A stretch of 64,000 nucleotides of DNA from Tragulus kanchil (GCA_022376925.1 JAIOJX010000005.1:160657501-160721500), one strand, 5' to 3'; numbered from the stretch's first letter, positions 13,201 through 28,200 are shown. Notes: generated by a model from the sequence alone, not told the origin. Translations and numbers: made by a program.

Positions 13201-16200
13201 TGTAGTGATCCTGTTAATTTTTGGAATCTGGGTAATGGTGACCTTGAAGAATGATTTTGGGAGTGCTATCTCCCCTTCAGTGCTTTGAGTTTCAGAAGGA
13301 TAGGTGTTAGCTCTTCTGTGTAAGCTTGGTAGAATTCCCCTGTAAAGCCATGTTGTCTTGGACTTTGGTTTGCTGTGAGTTTTTGGATTACACATTCAAT
13401 TTCAATACTAGTGGTCAGCCTGTGCAGCTTATCTATTTCTTCCTGACTCAGTCTTGGAAGATTATATGTTTCTAGAAATTTTCCCACTTCTTCTTGGTTG
13501 TCCAGTTTGTTGGCATATAACTGGTTGTAGTATTCCCTTAGGACTTTTGATATCATTGTGATATCAATTGTGATTTCTCCTCTCTCACTTCATATTTTGT
13601 TTTTCTCTTTTTTCTTGATGAATATGCCTAAAGGATTAGCCACAAACTATTTTTTGTTGATGTGCTAGGATAGTGATTACCTACTGACTTTGCATATGAT
13701 GGGGGAGGCTTCCAGACAAACCTCTCCCTCCACCTCATGCTGTGTCTACTCTTACAGTGTCTAAAGTGAACGGGTAGCAAGGACTTTGGAGGCTGGGTTG
13801 GATGAAGGGAATGCAGTGTGTAGTGTGACATTTCTAACTTGGCAGTACCATGGGGGGTTACTTACCATAGACTCTGCTGTAGCCGAAACGATATCGGCAA
13901 ACAATTTCACGCTTCCTTTTTTCATCTAGGCCAGATATGAAAAATTTCACTTCATAGACTTCTGTAAGAGGAACACCCAAAGGTCTGTGTTAGGAGGGGC
14001 TCAGCGCTGTCCTCCCTCTCATCTCTCAGTTATAGAAGGTCAGCCCAAACTGAACTCCCAAGTGACTTCTATGAGGAAGCAGCTCTGTCTGAACCGAGCT
14101 CTGGTTACCTCCTGTGCAAGATTCTTACCTGGTGGCACTGAGGGGCTGGGGTTTGAGGATGCGAGGTGCTACAACAAACCCCTCTGAACAGTTGAGCTAA
14201 AAGATACCCCATCTCATGCCTTCCAAAGGGGCAAACCCAGACCTTGAGGATCCCTAAGAGGTTACGGACAGTGCTTGCCACCAAAAATGATAGAGGGGTG
14301 AAGACAACACAGGCTGCAGACAGTCCTGACTGTTGCTTGAGCTGAGCACACAAGCCTGGTGCCAGTGGGGCTTTCTGACACGTGGGGGTCTGTTCCTCCT
14401 CCCTATGCTTCTCTGTGCCTATGGCAGACTGGGGATTCCAGAAGCAAAACCAGGATGTGGGTGAGGCAAGCAAGGAGGCAAGGACCCTGCACAGGAGAAT
14501 CCCCCATGGAGGGTGAAATCCTCACTTAACTGTAGTTCTGAGGTTGCCCTCCCCTCCATCAAATATACTTGAATTACTTAAGGTCAATTAACTTGAGAAA
14601 CATTCCTCAGAAATGCCAGCACAGCTTTGAACCTGGAGATCCTGATTCTTCCTGCTTCAGAAGTTCCTGCAGTTCCCATCAGATCAAGGTGGAGTCTGCA
14701 AATTCTCTTTTGAAACAAATAGATTCTTGACCAGTTGGCTGAAACTGGCCTGCTAACATATTTTGATAGACTTTTGGAAGCAGAAACCCCCACAGAGGAC
14801 CTGGTGGTCCCAGCCTTGTGGAGAAGACCGAGTCAAGCCTCTTCCTCCATTGGGTGACTGGAGGTAGGGCAGCAGTGGAGGTCAGGGTTGACTGATAGCC
14901 CAGTGCACAGGCCATGCCGGCATCCTCAGGAGCAGTGCACCTGCTTTCTGCCTGGATACCTTTCTTCCTCCTTGTGTCTCCTGCTGCCTCCAGCTCCAAG
15001 CAGGTGCTGCTTCACTTTTGCAGCAGAGCCCCTCTGTCCAAGGCACTGCTGGTGTCAGAGGAGGGCTTCTGAACTGTGGCACATCTCCAAAGTGGAAGGC
15101 AGGGTGATGGTTTCAATATTTCCAGGACTTCCAGGTAAAGGACTTTTGCTTCATCCAGAAAGTTGCCTGTTTTTCTTCCCAAATCTCCATGCTTATACCC
15201 TAAATCCTCCAACAGTATCAACCCCAGGAAGAAAATGAAGTGACAGGAAGGTCTAAAATTGCCTTCCAGGACTTTATTTGCTGCATTTCCACATGGTGGT
15301 ATCATCTGCATATCTGAGAATGTAACAGTTGAGCTAAAAGATACCCCATCTCATGCCTTCCAAAGGGCAAACCCAGACCTTGAGGATCCCTAAGAGGTTA
15401 CGGACAGTGCTTGCCACCAAAATGATAGAGGGTGAAGACAACACAGGCTGCAGACAGTCCTGACTGTTGCTTGAGCTGAGCACACAAGCCTGGTGCCAGT
15501 GGGGCTTTCTGACACGTGGGGGTCTGTTCCTCCTCCCTATGCTTCTCTGTGCCTATGGCAGACTGGGGATTCCAGAAGCAAAACCAGGATGTGGGTGAGG
15601 CAAGCAAGGAGGCAAGGACCCTGCACAGGAGAATCCCCCATGGAGGGTGAAATCCTCACTTAACTGTAGTTCTGAGGTTGCCCTCCCCTCCATCAAATAT
15701 ACTTGAATTACTTAAGGTCAATTAACTTGAGAAACATTCCTCAGAAATGCCAGCACAGCTTTGAACCTGGAGATCCTGATTCTTCCTGCTTCAGAAGTTC
15801 CTGCAGTTCCCATCAGATCAAGGTGGAGTCTGCAAATTCTCTTTTGAAACAAATAGATTCTTGACCAGTTGGCTGAAACTGGCCTGCTAACATATTTTGA
15901 TAGACTTTTGGAAGCAGAAACCCCCACAGAGGACCTGGTGGTCCCAGCCTTGTGGAGAAGACCGAGTCAAGCCTCTTCCTCCATTGGGTGACTGGAGGTA
16001 GGGCAGCAGTGGAGGTCAGGGTTGACTGATAGCCCAGTGCACAGGCCATGCCGGCATCCTCAGGAGCAGTGCACCTGCTTTCTGCCTGGATACCTTTCTT
16101 CCTCCTTGTGTCTCCTGCTGCCTCCAGCTCCAAGCAGGTGCTGCTTCACTTTTGCAGCAGAGCCCCTCTGTCCAAGGCACTGCTGGTGTCAGAGGAGGGC

Positions 16201-19200
16201 TTCTGAACTGTGGCACATCTCCAAAGTGGAAGGCAGGGTGATGGTTTCAATATTTCCAGGACTTCCAGGTAAAGGACTTTTGCTTCATCCAGAAAGTTGC
16301 CTGTTTTTCTTCCCAAATCTCCATGCTTATACCCTAAATCCTCCAACAGTATCAACCCCAGGAAGAAAATGAAGTGACAGGAAGGTCTAAAATTGCCTTC
16401 CAGGACTTTATTTGCTGCATTTCCACATGGTGGTATCATCTGCATATCTGAGAATGTGGATATTTTATCCAGCAATCTTGATTCCAATTTGTAATCATCC
16501 AGCCTGGTATTTTGCATGATTTACTGTGTATATAAGTTAAATTAGCAGGGTGACAATACATGTATAACCTTTCCCAGTTTCTAACACAGTCCATTGTTCC
16601 ATGTCCAGTTCTAATTATTGCTTCTTTTCCTGCATACAGGTTTCTTGGGAGACAGGTAGGGTGGTCTTGTGTTCCCATTTGTTTAAGAAACTGTGTGATC
16701 TACACAGTCGAAGGCTTTAGTGTTGTCAATGAAGTAGAAGTAGGTTTTGTTTTTTGTTTTTTGTTTTTGTTTTTTTTTTAATTCCCTTACTCTTTCTATT
16801 GTCCAGAGGATGTTGGCAATTTGATCTCTGGTTCTTCTGTCTCTTCTAAATCCAGCTTGTACATCTGGAAGTTCTTGGTTCACAGACTGCTGAAGCCTAA
16901 CTGAGCTTAGGTAGGTGGACTGCTCTAGACAGATGCCCTTTGTCAGAGACCACAGCCTACTGCACAGTAGCCTTGCAGTTCAGAGCACCACAGCCAAGAC
17001 CAGCTCCCTGGGTCTGCGTCCAGCTGCATCCAGCTGGGGGCTGTTACCACTGGGAGCATGCGCCTATGCACCTGCCTCAGCTCTATGAATCCCAGGAATG
17101 TGGGTACATAAACTGGCCCGCACAGAGCTCACTCAGAGGGAGCACTTTTATCAGAGACTCAGCTGCACAGGATCCTCCCTACATGGATGCAGGGACCCTC
17201 CCAGGAGAGACAGCATCCTCACCAGGTTCCAGATCTCAGAGAGAGGCCGTCCTCATTGAACCACTGGATGTAGCGTTGGCTGTGGAAACCTCTGTCAGAC
17301 TATGTTCCTCTTATGATGCTGGGCTTGAACTTTGTTCAAATCTTTTTCCATATTTCAATATTTCCATTGAAATATTCATTTTTGCTTATCCAACCCAATC
17401 TCCATGCTTATACCCTAAATCCTCCAACAGTATCAACCCCAGGAAGAAAATGAAGTGACAGGAAGGTCTAAAATTGCCTTCCAGGACTTTATTTGCTGCA
17501 TTTCCACATGGTGGTATCATCTGCATATCTGAGAATGTGGATATTTTATCCAGCAATCTTGATTCCAATTTGTAATCATCCAGCCTGGTATTTTGCATGA
17601 TTTACTGTGTATATAAGTTAAATTAGCAGGGTGACAATACATGTATAACCTTTCCCAGTTTCTAACACAGTCCATTGTTCCATGTCCAGTTCTAATTATT
17701 GCTTCTTTTCCTGCATACAGGTTTCTTGGGAGACAGGTAGGGTGGTCTTGTGTTCCCATTTGTTTAAGAAACTGTGTGATCTACACAGTCGAAGGCTTTA
17801 GTGTTGTCAATGAAGTAGAAGTAGGTTTTGTTTTTTGTTTTTTGTTTTTGTTTTTTTTTTAATTCCCTTACTCTTTCTATTGTCCAGAGGATGTTGGCAA
17901 TTTGATCTCTGGTTCTTCTGTCTCTTCTAAATCCAGCTTGTACATCTGGAAGTTCTTGGTTCACAGACTGCTGAAGCCTAACTGAGCTTAGGTAGGTGGA
18001 CTGCTCTAGACAGATGCCCTTTTGTCAGAGACCACAGCCTACTGCACAGTAGCCTTGCAGTTCAGAGCACCACAGCCAAGACCAGCTCCCTGGGTCTGCG
18101 TCCAGCTGCATCCAGCTGGGGGCTGTTACCACTGGGAGCATGCGCCTATGCACCTGCCTCAGCTCTATGAATCCCAGGAATGTGGGTACATAAACTGGCC
18201 CGCACAGAGCTCACTCAGAGGGAGCACTTTTATCAGAGACTCAGCTGCACAGGATCCTCCCTACATGGATGCAGGGACCCTCCCAGGAGAGACAGCATCC
18301 TCACCAGGTTCCAGATCTCAGAGAGAGGCCGTCCTCATTGAACCACTGGATGTAGCGTTGGCTGTGGAAACCTCTGTCAGACTATGTTCCTCTTATGATG
18401 CTGGGCTTGAACTTTGTTCAAATCTTTTTCCATATTTCAATATTTCCATTGAAATATTCATATTTTCCCCATTTTTCTGATGTGATAAATTACATTGATA
18501 TTTCAAGCACTGAATCAGTTGCATTTCTGGAATGATCCCTAATTAGTCTTGATATGTTATCTTTCTATGTTTAGTTTGACTTTATTTGCTAAGTATTGTT
18601 GAGAGTCTTTAAGTATCAATATATTTAATTTTTAAAAGAGACTTTGGGATTTAGACTTTAAGAACTCAACTTATTTTGGTCACCTTTTTTTGCAATATGT
18701 GTTCACATCTATATCATTATGTGGTATACCTTAAACTCACTCAGAGCTATATGTCAATAACCTCTTAAGAAATCTGGAAGATAAAAGTAATAAACATGCA
18801 TATGGGCTTCCCTGGTGGCTCAGTGGTAAAGAATCCGCCTGCCAATGTAGGAGACATGATTTTGGTCCTCGGGTGGGGAAGATCCCATGGAGAAAGAAAT
18901 AACAACCCATCCCAGTATTCTTGCTTGGGAAATCCCAAGGACAGAGGAGCCTAGTGGTCTATAGTCTATGACGTCACAAAGAGTCAGACATGACTTAGCG
19001 ACTAAACAATAATAGCAACATCCACACACAACCCATGGCATACACATATTATACAATCACACATTTGCTTACATATCAAAAGTACTTATATTCTGGACAG
19101 ATTTCTATACAATCCCTTCCCATACATAAGACTTACATACCACCTTCATGCATACCTCAAACATATATCATACACTCACTCCACTGAAATAACATATACA

Positions 19201-22200
19201 CCATAAACACAATCATGCATACCATCAAACATATAACATACACCACTGACATGCGCTCATGACCTGCTAGCGATCCCAGGAATGTGGGTACATAAACTGG
19301 CCACACTCAGAGGGAGCACTTTATCAGAGACTCAGCTGCACAGGATCCTCCCTACATGGATGCAGGGACCCTCCCAGGAGAGACAGCATCCTCACCAGGT
19401 TCCAGATCTCAGAGAGAGGCCGTCCTCATTGAACCACTGGATGTAGCGTTGGCTGTGGAAACCTCTGTCAGACTATGTTCCTCTTATGATGCTGGGCTTG
19501 AACTTTGTTCAAATCTTTTTCCATATTTCAATATTTCCATTGAAATATTCATATTTTCCCCATTTTTCTGATGTGATAAATTACATTGATATTTCAAGCA
19601 CTGAATCAGTTGCATTTCTGGAATGATCCCTAATTAGTCTTGATATGTTATCTTTCTATGTTTAGTTTGACTTTATTTGCTAAGTATTGTTGAGAGTCTT
19701 TAAGTATCAATATATTTAATTTTTAAAAGAGACTTTGGGATTTAGACTTTAAGAACTCAACTTATTTTGGTCACCTTTTTTTGCAATATGTGTTCACATC
19801 TATATCATTATGTGGTATACCTTAAACTCACTCAGAGCTATATGTCAATAACCTCTTAAGAAATCTGGAAGATAAAAGTAATAAACATGCATATGGGCTT
19901 CCCTGGTGGCTCAGTGGTAAAGAATCCGCCTGCCAATGTAGGAGACATGATTTTGGTCCTCGGGTGGGGAAGATCCCATGGAGAAAGAAATAACAACCCA
20001 TCCCAGTATTCTTGCTTGGGAAATCCCAAGGACAGAGGAGCCTAGTGGTCTATAGTCTATGACGTCACAAAGAGTCAGACATGACTTAGCGACTAAACAA
20101 TAATAGCAACATCCACACACAACCCATGGCATACACATATTATACAATCACACATTTGCTTACATATCAAAAGTACTTATATTCTGGACAGATTTCTATA
20201 CAATCCCTTCCCATACGCATAAAGACTTACATACCACCTTCATGCATACCTCAAACATATATCATACACACTCACTCCACTGAAATAACATATACACCAT
20301 AAACACAATCACACCACACAGAGAGACCCAGCACAGACACCCTCTGCACAATCACAACGCCCTCATGCCACCTGAAAGCATCACAAACACACACATGCAG
20401 ACACACACACAGATACACACACGCATTCTGTCTGGATCTAGGGCTTGGCTTTTACCTCCTAAACAGACAAAGTGTGTGTCCCCAGCCATCGCTTCCATAC
20501 ATGAATTCTCCACAAGCTGTAACAGAGGGGTGGCGGGGTCAGGGAGATTGACAACAGGGACTTGGGGAAAAGACAGCCCACCTCCCCTCTCATGTTTATC
20601 CCACACTCACCGAGGCAATAAGCGTTTCTGTGGACTTGAATTCCTCTATCCCATACAGTTGGTCCTTGCTTTCTACAATAGAATATAGCTAGAAGGGAGA
20701 GGAAATGGTTGGCACACAGCTAGGGGTTGAGACTACAACACGTTATGCCCCAGGAGACAGGCTCTTGCCTCTTGCCAGGTTGGACTCCAGGGCCACACCC
20801 GGGGTCTGCCAGCAGCCCGCCCCAGGAGTGGAAAGCTCTTCTACCCCTGCTTCTTGTGGGCAGGTTTGCACAACACTTGCTATTCATCTGCTGTGACGAC
20901 CTGTTACCCGAACATTTGGGCTGGGTAGAAGGTCTGCCTCTGGGTGACCCTGAGACAGCTGCCTCTGAGAGCTTTCCACAGCTGGACTCTAGAGTGGTGC
21001 TTGGTACTCTGTTCTGAATTACCTGATCTCTATTATAGTCTTTTACACCCAGGCAGTAAATTTTGGCCCCATATCCCGAGACTGTTGAATCTATGAGAAA
21101 AATAGTTTTGAGTGGAAGTACCCAAATACATGGAGTACAAACTGGTAATGATGGACAGAACTCACTTCCTTCTTAGTGTCCTCTAAAGCCTTTGGTAGCA
21201 GTGGCCCAGCAGTGAGGGCGCCACACAACCCATGGCATAAAATATTATACAATCACACATTTGCTTACATTCTCTATACAATTCCCTTCCCATACGCATA
21301 AAGACTTACATACCACCTTCATGCATACCTCAAACATATATCATACACACTCACTCCACTGAAATAACATATACACCATAAACACAATCACACCACACAG
21401 AGAGACCCAGCACAGACACCCTCTGCACAATCACAACGCCCTCATGCCACCTGAAAGCATCACAAACACACACATGCAGACACACACACAGATACACACA
21501 CGCATTCTGTCTGGATCTAGGGCTTGGCTTTTACCTCCTAAACAGACAAAGTGTGTGTCCCCAGCCATCGCTTCCATACATGAATTCTCCACAAGCTGTA
21601 ACAGAGGGGTGGCGGGGTCAGGGAGATTGACAACAGGGACTTGGGGAAAAGACAGCCCACCTCCCCTCTCATGTTTATCCCACACTCACCGAGGCAATAA
21701 GCGTTTCTGTGGACTTGAATTCCTCTATCCCATACAGTTGGTCCTTGCTTTCTACAATAGAATATAGCTAGAAGGGAGAGGAAATGGTTGGCACACAGCT
21801 AGGGGTTGAGACTACAACACGTTATGCCCCAGGAGACAGGCTCTTGCCTCTTGCCAGGTTGGACTCCAGGGGCCACACCCCGGGGTCTGCCAGCAGCCCG
21901 CCCCAGGGAGTGGAAAGCTCTTCTACCCCTGCTTCTTGTGGGCAGGTTTGCACAACACTTGCTATTCATCTGCTGTGACGACCTGTTACCCGAACATTTG
22001 GGCTGGGTAGAAGGTCTGCCTCTGGGTGACCCTGAGACAGCTGCCTCTGAGAGCTTTCCACAGCTGGACTCTAGAGTGGTGCTTGGTACTCTGTTCTGAA
22101 TTACCTGATCTCTATTATAGTCTTTTACACCCAGGCAGTAAATTTTGGCCCCCATATCCCGAGACTGTTGAATCTATGAGAAAAAAATAGTTTTGAGTGG

Positions 22201-25200
22201 AAGTACCCAAATACATGGAGTACAAACTGGTAATGATGGACAGAACTCACTTCCTTCTTAGTGTCCTCTAAAGCCTTTGGTAGCAGTGGCCCAGCAGTGA
22301 GGGCGATAATCAGGCTAGAAACACTGCTATCTGCAGAAGAAGCAGAGAGTGGCCTGGTCAGCAAGGCACCAGGAGCGATAAGTTCACACAGCCAGGGCCC
22401 CAGCAATGCTCCTGCATCTCCTCCTGATCCAAGCATCCATGACTCAGAGCACTGAGAGGGAGAAAGGGCCTTAGCCAAGACCCGCTTGATAGATGGGGAG
22501 CCTGAGACTGGCTCAGAGCTCTTCCAAGTGAACCCTCACTATGGGCAGGTGACACAGCTTTTGTCCTGAATGGCAACTGCAGCTACCTCACTGGTGAGGA
22601 CAAGTCTCTCCATTGAGCACAAGAAGGAGCAGCCAGAGGGTCAAGCTGCTTGGGTAGGAGCCCCCGACCAACTCCCTATCTCTCCCCAGCAGCCTATACA
22701 TCTTTCTGGATGAGGCCTGCAACCCTACAGTCTATAACAGATGGTTCTTAGGCAAGCACAGCCTTTTCCACTGCTGAAAACACAGTCACAGGACGAGAGT
22801 CAACCAGAGGGAGGAGGCTGAAGGGAAAGGAGGCAGCACCAGAATTGTGATGGACAGTGTGGGCAGCCAGGGGGACACCAAGATCCCTGTTCCCTAAACT
22901 GAGCCTCATCTGCTCACTGTCCCTGGAATTTCTTTCTTCCTTTTCACGCAGCTCCACTGTAGGTCAAGCACTTTACATCTAGTAAGAACCAGGAATGCAT
23001 GCATGATCCCATGGGGCCCTTGGATACATCTTTGGGGATGCCATTCATCCTCACTCAGCAGGGGAGGAACCTGCAGCACAGAATGGGCAAGGGACTCACT
23101 CCAAGAGTCAGCACTGGGAGCTGGCCGAGGAGGGTCTGCAAAAGCCCTTGCTGAGGCCTGGACCTGGCTCTGTCCCACCTGAGCATAGTGACGTCAATAG
23201 GCAACTTACCTCCTAAGGTAGCTTGTTGAATCTGCTCATTTGCCTGCAACAAATCAAAAGAAGGTTGGGGGAGGGAAGTCAGATGACCCAGTAGTACTCT
23301 AAGAACTTGACAAAGCAGAATAAATTCTCAAAACTGTCTTTGTACCTTTATGAATCCTTCCTGCATGTTTGTGGCTCCTTTGGGCACTATATTCAGAAGC
23401 TGACTAAGACCACGGCTTATTTCTTGTCTGAATGAAATCAGAAAAGAGGGTGGAAGAGGATGGTGGTTGATCATTAAAAGACAGGTCCAGCTGTCCTGGC
23501 ACTATTCTGCCCTGTGCAGATCTGCCTGGACCAGAGAAGACACAAGTGGCACTGTTGTGATGCCTCTCCCGTGTCTCTGCCACCGACAGAGGATGTCTCC
23601 AGAGAGGACTCCAGAGAGGACTGGGAGGCCCTCAGGAGCCTCTCCACAGCTCCCTTGGTTCAGGCTCTGAACCCCTGCTTGGAGGAGTCATGTCCTCCTC
23701 TCCCCATGGGCAGCTCCTCTACCAGAGGCCCCCATCTCTCTGCCACCTGCTCGACAACCCCCCACTCGCTTGTTTTCTTCCTCCTCATACACCCTCAGGT
23801 TCTCTCTCTCCAAAATGAAGACCACAGGGACACCCAAACCCACGCCTCCCCAGCTTCCTGAACAGGAGGCCCAGTCCCTGCTTCTCCTGGGAGCCAGGCC
23901 CAGGCAGGCTGTCCCCATGCACTGGCCCCACCACGCTCCCTGGGTTTTAGTCATTGGCATCATGAGTGTCTTAAGCTCCTGACTACTACTGAGTTCCATA
24001 TCTTCCCACCTCCAGGCCTTTGGACACACCTTTGGGACCACTCACTGGCCGACCTAGGATGCAGGTATGTGATGCTTCGCTCCTGCACTCCAGCCCAGCC
24101 TGGTGTTCAGAACCATATTCACAGACTCCCGTGTCTCGGATCTACCAAGGGATCAATCCACTGCTTCTCCTGCACTTCAGCACGCCCACATCGGCTTCCT
24201 GGTTCTGACTCTGCCTCCCCTCTTCCCCCACTGGCCCAGAGCAGAGACTGACACACAGAGCAGATGCCCAGCAGAGGCCAGTGTTCACCAGGGGCCCATG
24301 CATCTGCTCCACCAGGGCCCAGGAGTCCTTCCAGTGAGCCAGTTCTCAGAGGGCTGAGAGGACAGGATAGGTAGAGGGCAGGGTTTAGATGGGGTGGAGA
24401 TACCTTGCATTATAGGGTCTGCCAGTGCCAGTGCAGCTAGAGGTCAGTGGGAACCAGGGAGCCAGGGCTCGGGGTCAGAGTAGGGGGCTCCTTGAGGGGA
24501 GCCCAAGAAAGCTTAGTTTGTACCCAGTGGGTCCTCAAGAAACCCCTCAATTCTCTGTTTTTCCCTCTCACACCTCCTACCATGCTCGCCTTTGAGGGTA
24601 AGTAGCACTTGCCTGTCTGAGGTGAGCTTCATGACCGTGTTGCCCTTTGTGGAGTAGGTGATGAAGGACATACGCAGCTCAGGGCTAGGGAATAAGAATG
24701 CAAATAAGGCCCATGAGCAGCCAGGAAGAGTGTGCATGCCAGTTTCGCTGCTCCCATTCCAACTCTTTAGCTTTGGGGCCATTTCCTGAGCCCTGGAGGC
24801 TCCTATGACTTAGGGATTCAGAGGTCTGTGGAGGTAAGGGACCTTCCTGCTACATCCATATACTCCTACTCCCATCCCAAAGCTCCCTCCCTCTATGTCT
24901 CCCTCTCTCTCTCACACACACACAGAATGCACTAGAATACAGGAGCTTATACACTTTTGCATGAGTCTCTCAACCGACCTCTTTTCTGCTGTGATATTCT
25001 TTGCAACTTCACTCTTTTCCCCTCCTTTGCAGCTTCCCCACTTCCTGCTCATTTCAAAGAAATTATTCTAGTTCATTTCAGTCTTTCCCACATCTCTCCT
25101 GTCTCTCTCCTTTCGCTGTCTTCTGGTCAATCATTTTTTATTTTAATTGCTACCATAGGTCCCTAGCTGTGCTATTTCTCTTGAGTCATGTTGTAAATGT

Positions 25201-28200
25201 GTTGACCAATATTATCAGATGTTTCTACCAGGAGGACATCGTATATCATACTAGTCACTTGCTCAAGAATTAACTATAGCTTCCAATTGCTCACAGCAGA
25301 AATTCTAAGTCCCTCGGCTTGGCATTATGAGCCTCAAATGGCTCTGGTCAGATGCTGTCCTGTTCAGACTCATCTCTCAGCCTTTGCTTGAGTTAACCCT
25401 ACTCTCCAGTCAAGTAGACCACTCACTCCATAAGAAATCTCCCTGATTGTTCTTGTTATCCTGCCATTGCCCATTCTTTGAATCTAGTTCAAAATTTGAT
25501 TCCCTAGGAAGTCAAAAAATAAGAACACTTTCTTTTTCCTTAAAATTACAAGGAATTCCTTTGCACTTTCCCTTTAACCCTTGGCACCATTTAATTCAGT
25601 GTTAAGTTCCTGGTTTGCCTGTTTCTTAACCTGTCAGACCTCAAGGGCAGACTATGTCCTCTATATTGTGGCCTGACTCACAGGCAGAAGCCAAGAAATT
25701 GCTGAGACCTGATAGAACCAGAGCGGCCTGTATTTTTTGTTTTAGAACACCACCCCCCCCCCCACCACCCTGGGCTCTGTGCTCCTGACCAAAGGGACCT
25801 CTATGACCCCCAAATCTAGAGAGCTGTGTACTCAGCCCAGAAGAGGAAAACACCAGCCATACTTCGAGTACTTCTTCACTAGTTCTTCCACTATTTTGTT
25901 AATGTGCTTCCAAATATCATTTGCCTTCTGTGACCTGAAAACAAAGAAGACCTGAGTCAGAGACCTGAGAGACATCCACCCAGTGGGCGGTTTCTGCCTC
26001 CCCAGATTCAAGCAGACTCTTCAGCAAATCCTTCTTATTACAGGTAGTGAAAGGCTGCTTGAATCTGGGGAGGCAGCACTTGGGAGGGTGACCAACCAGG
26101 CCCATGTGTAGGGGGTGGCGGGCTTTGGATGGCAAACCAGGATGGTCAGTCATTTTATGTGGGGCTCTCAGACAAGGAAAGAGGAGTGATGTGTTGGTTA
26201 TAAAGGCCTATAGTGATTCTGCTATGTTGGCTCCCATTGTCCCTCACTTATGGGCACCCAGTAGGGATGCTGGTCTCAGGCCAGGGAGGATGTGTTAATC
26301 AGTTAATGTTATTTTCCCCATTTTCTTCTCATCAGTCTGGAAAGCTGAGCTGCTCTGGACACTGAGGGCCTTTTCTGGGACCACAGTCTGGGAATGGGCT
26401 GAACTAGCCTTGGATCACTACTGTCCTGGCATCATGATACTCCACCAGTCGGGAACGTCTCAGGCCCTTCTTTGGTCTCCTTCTGGTTTCTTGCTCCCAT
26501 TGTCTCTAACTTTATCTCTAGGAGGGAGACTGAGGAGGCTGAAGAGGGTGGTGGGTGGCTTGCTGACCTCTTCTCTCTCAGCGGGAAGCAGTTCTAAGTG
26601 TACTACTCACTCAGGATCCAAAGATCTTTGCGACCCTGCACCTCTGCAGGTCCGCACTAGTCCAGGTGATGGAGGGCAAAGGTGGGTTTCACTGGCCAAG
26701 TGAGAAACTTTGCCAAGGTTCTGCATATGGTAGGGCTGAAACTGAGGCTAATGCCCCGTTAGGGGCTCTTTTCCAGGGTGGGTAAGAGTCTGAGAAGCCC
26801 ACCATGAGTTCCTTCCTTTCCCCTCCAGTGATCTCCATATCCATAGAGGCCCTGAATGTCAAATGTGTGATTCTCTTTTACCTCAGAGCAACCTTCTCTA
26901 TACCTTTCCTTCTACCTCCTCTAACTTTCGTCTAGATCTGTCATGAGAGAGTGAGGAAACTAGATGTTAGATTACTAACAATATGAGAATTATCACTAAT
27001 GGAGTACACGTATACCCAGTAATTTAGAGGCATGATTTCCAATTCCCAAACACTTCTATGATATCCCATTTTGCAAGTTAGAAAACAAGAGGCTCTCACA
27101 GGTCAAGGAATTTGTTAAACTTTCCATGGGTACCATGGATCTGAACCCAAATCTAGCTGAAAAACCCATACTCTACCCATCACATGTATCAGATATAGGT
27201 GTTATTGCTGTGTTTGATCATTGCTGGGTGGCAAAGCATTAGACTCTCTCAATCCTCCCATAATACAGACTTACTCTTGGGAGCTCCTATGCTAATGTAT
27301 AAGACAACTCCCTTTCTAAGTATTGGTACTGCTTTTTACTTTCCTTCTCATTACTCCTCTCTTCTGTGATCTCCATCATTACAGAGGATTATCGAAAGAA
27401 GATTTTTCAGGAAACAAGTACCTTCAACCTACGCAGTTTCTTTGGGAGAATTTTTAGTTTGTGATTATTTTGAAAGAATGTCTGGATTCTAGAACACACG
27501 CAAACACACACATGCACACACACCCATGAGAGCTCATGGACATGGCAACCACCACAGGGACCTACAGGTTCCTAAGAAGAGGCAATATGGAACAGAGCAA
27601 CTACTGAATAGATGAGGATCACCAGAAATTTGAGGACATTTCCACTATTAAAGATTTAGGTCAAAATGTCTTAGTGGGGGACTTCCCTGGTGGTCCAGTG
27701 GCTAGGACTCTGTACTCCCAATGCAGGGGGCCTGGGTTCAATCCCTGGACTGGGAACTGGATCCCACATGCCACAACTAAGATCTGGTGCAGACAAATAA
27801 ATAAACATATTTAAAAAAAAAAATGTCTTAGTGGATATAGCTGTTCTGAGAGACTGAAAGTTGCTGGGGAGGGTCATGCAGAGGAGCTGATCTATAAAAA
27901 AGTTAGAATTTCCTCCCCCATAGTAAAAAGTCAGTAGAGAATGTGCAAATTCAAGCAACAGGAATAACACTCAGTATAAGTACTGTGTTAGAAACTTGAT
28001 CATAATGCCAAAAGAAAAATCTAGAACATTTGTAGATGGCTACCTCTGGGAAGTGGTATCAGAAATGGAGAGTACATAGGCAGGAGCCTCAGTTTTTCTG
28101 AATTGTAAACTTTGTAATAGTGTCTAATTATAAATTTAAGCATGTCATTCTAAATGTAAAAATGAAGTTGTAAACAAAAATTTGTAGTATGTAGCATGGA

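Larger units (their letters stand above)
11527..13781. repeat. Tandem duplication 4 (1.12 kb)
   Basis: Copies 11527-12644 and 12668-13781. They span the EEF1A1 pseudogene 5' part and L1. Indel differences near 12080/13220. Confidence 0.95.
16316..18461. repeat. Tandem duplication 6 (1.07 kb)
   Basis: Copies 16316-17379 and 17397-18461, carrying a BovB fragment. The first copy overlaps the end of duplication 5. Confidence 0.95.
18171..20310. repeat. Tandem duplication 7 (about 1.04 kb)
   Basis: Copies 18171-19214 and 19273-20310, carrying a BovA SINE, with small deletions near the start of copy 2. Confidence 0.9.
20115..22305. repeat. Tandem duplication 8 (about 1.1 kb)
   Basis: Copies 20115-21220 and 21221-22305, doubling gene A exons 7, 8 and 9 and part of exon 6. 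Homopolymer differences frameshift exon 7 in copy 1. Confidence 0.95.

Noticed and set aside
22306..27600. CRISPR array or prokaryotic operon structure
   Set aside because: Spliced exons, SINEs, L2 and MIR identify vertebrate DNA. No regularly spaced short direct repeats were seen.
27679..27822. tRNA gene
   Set aside because: The tRNA-like B-box belongs to a SINE with an A-rich tail and target-site duplication, not a functional tRNA.
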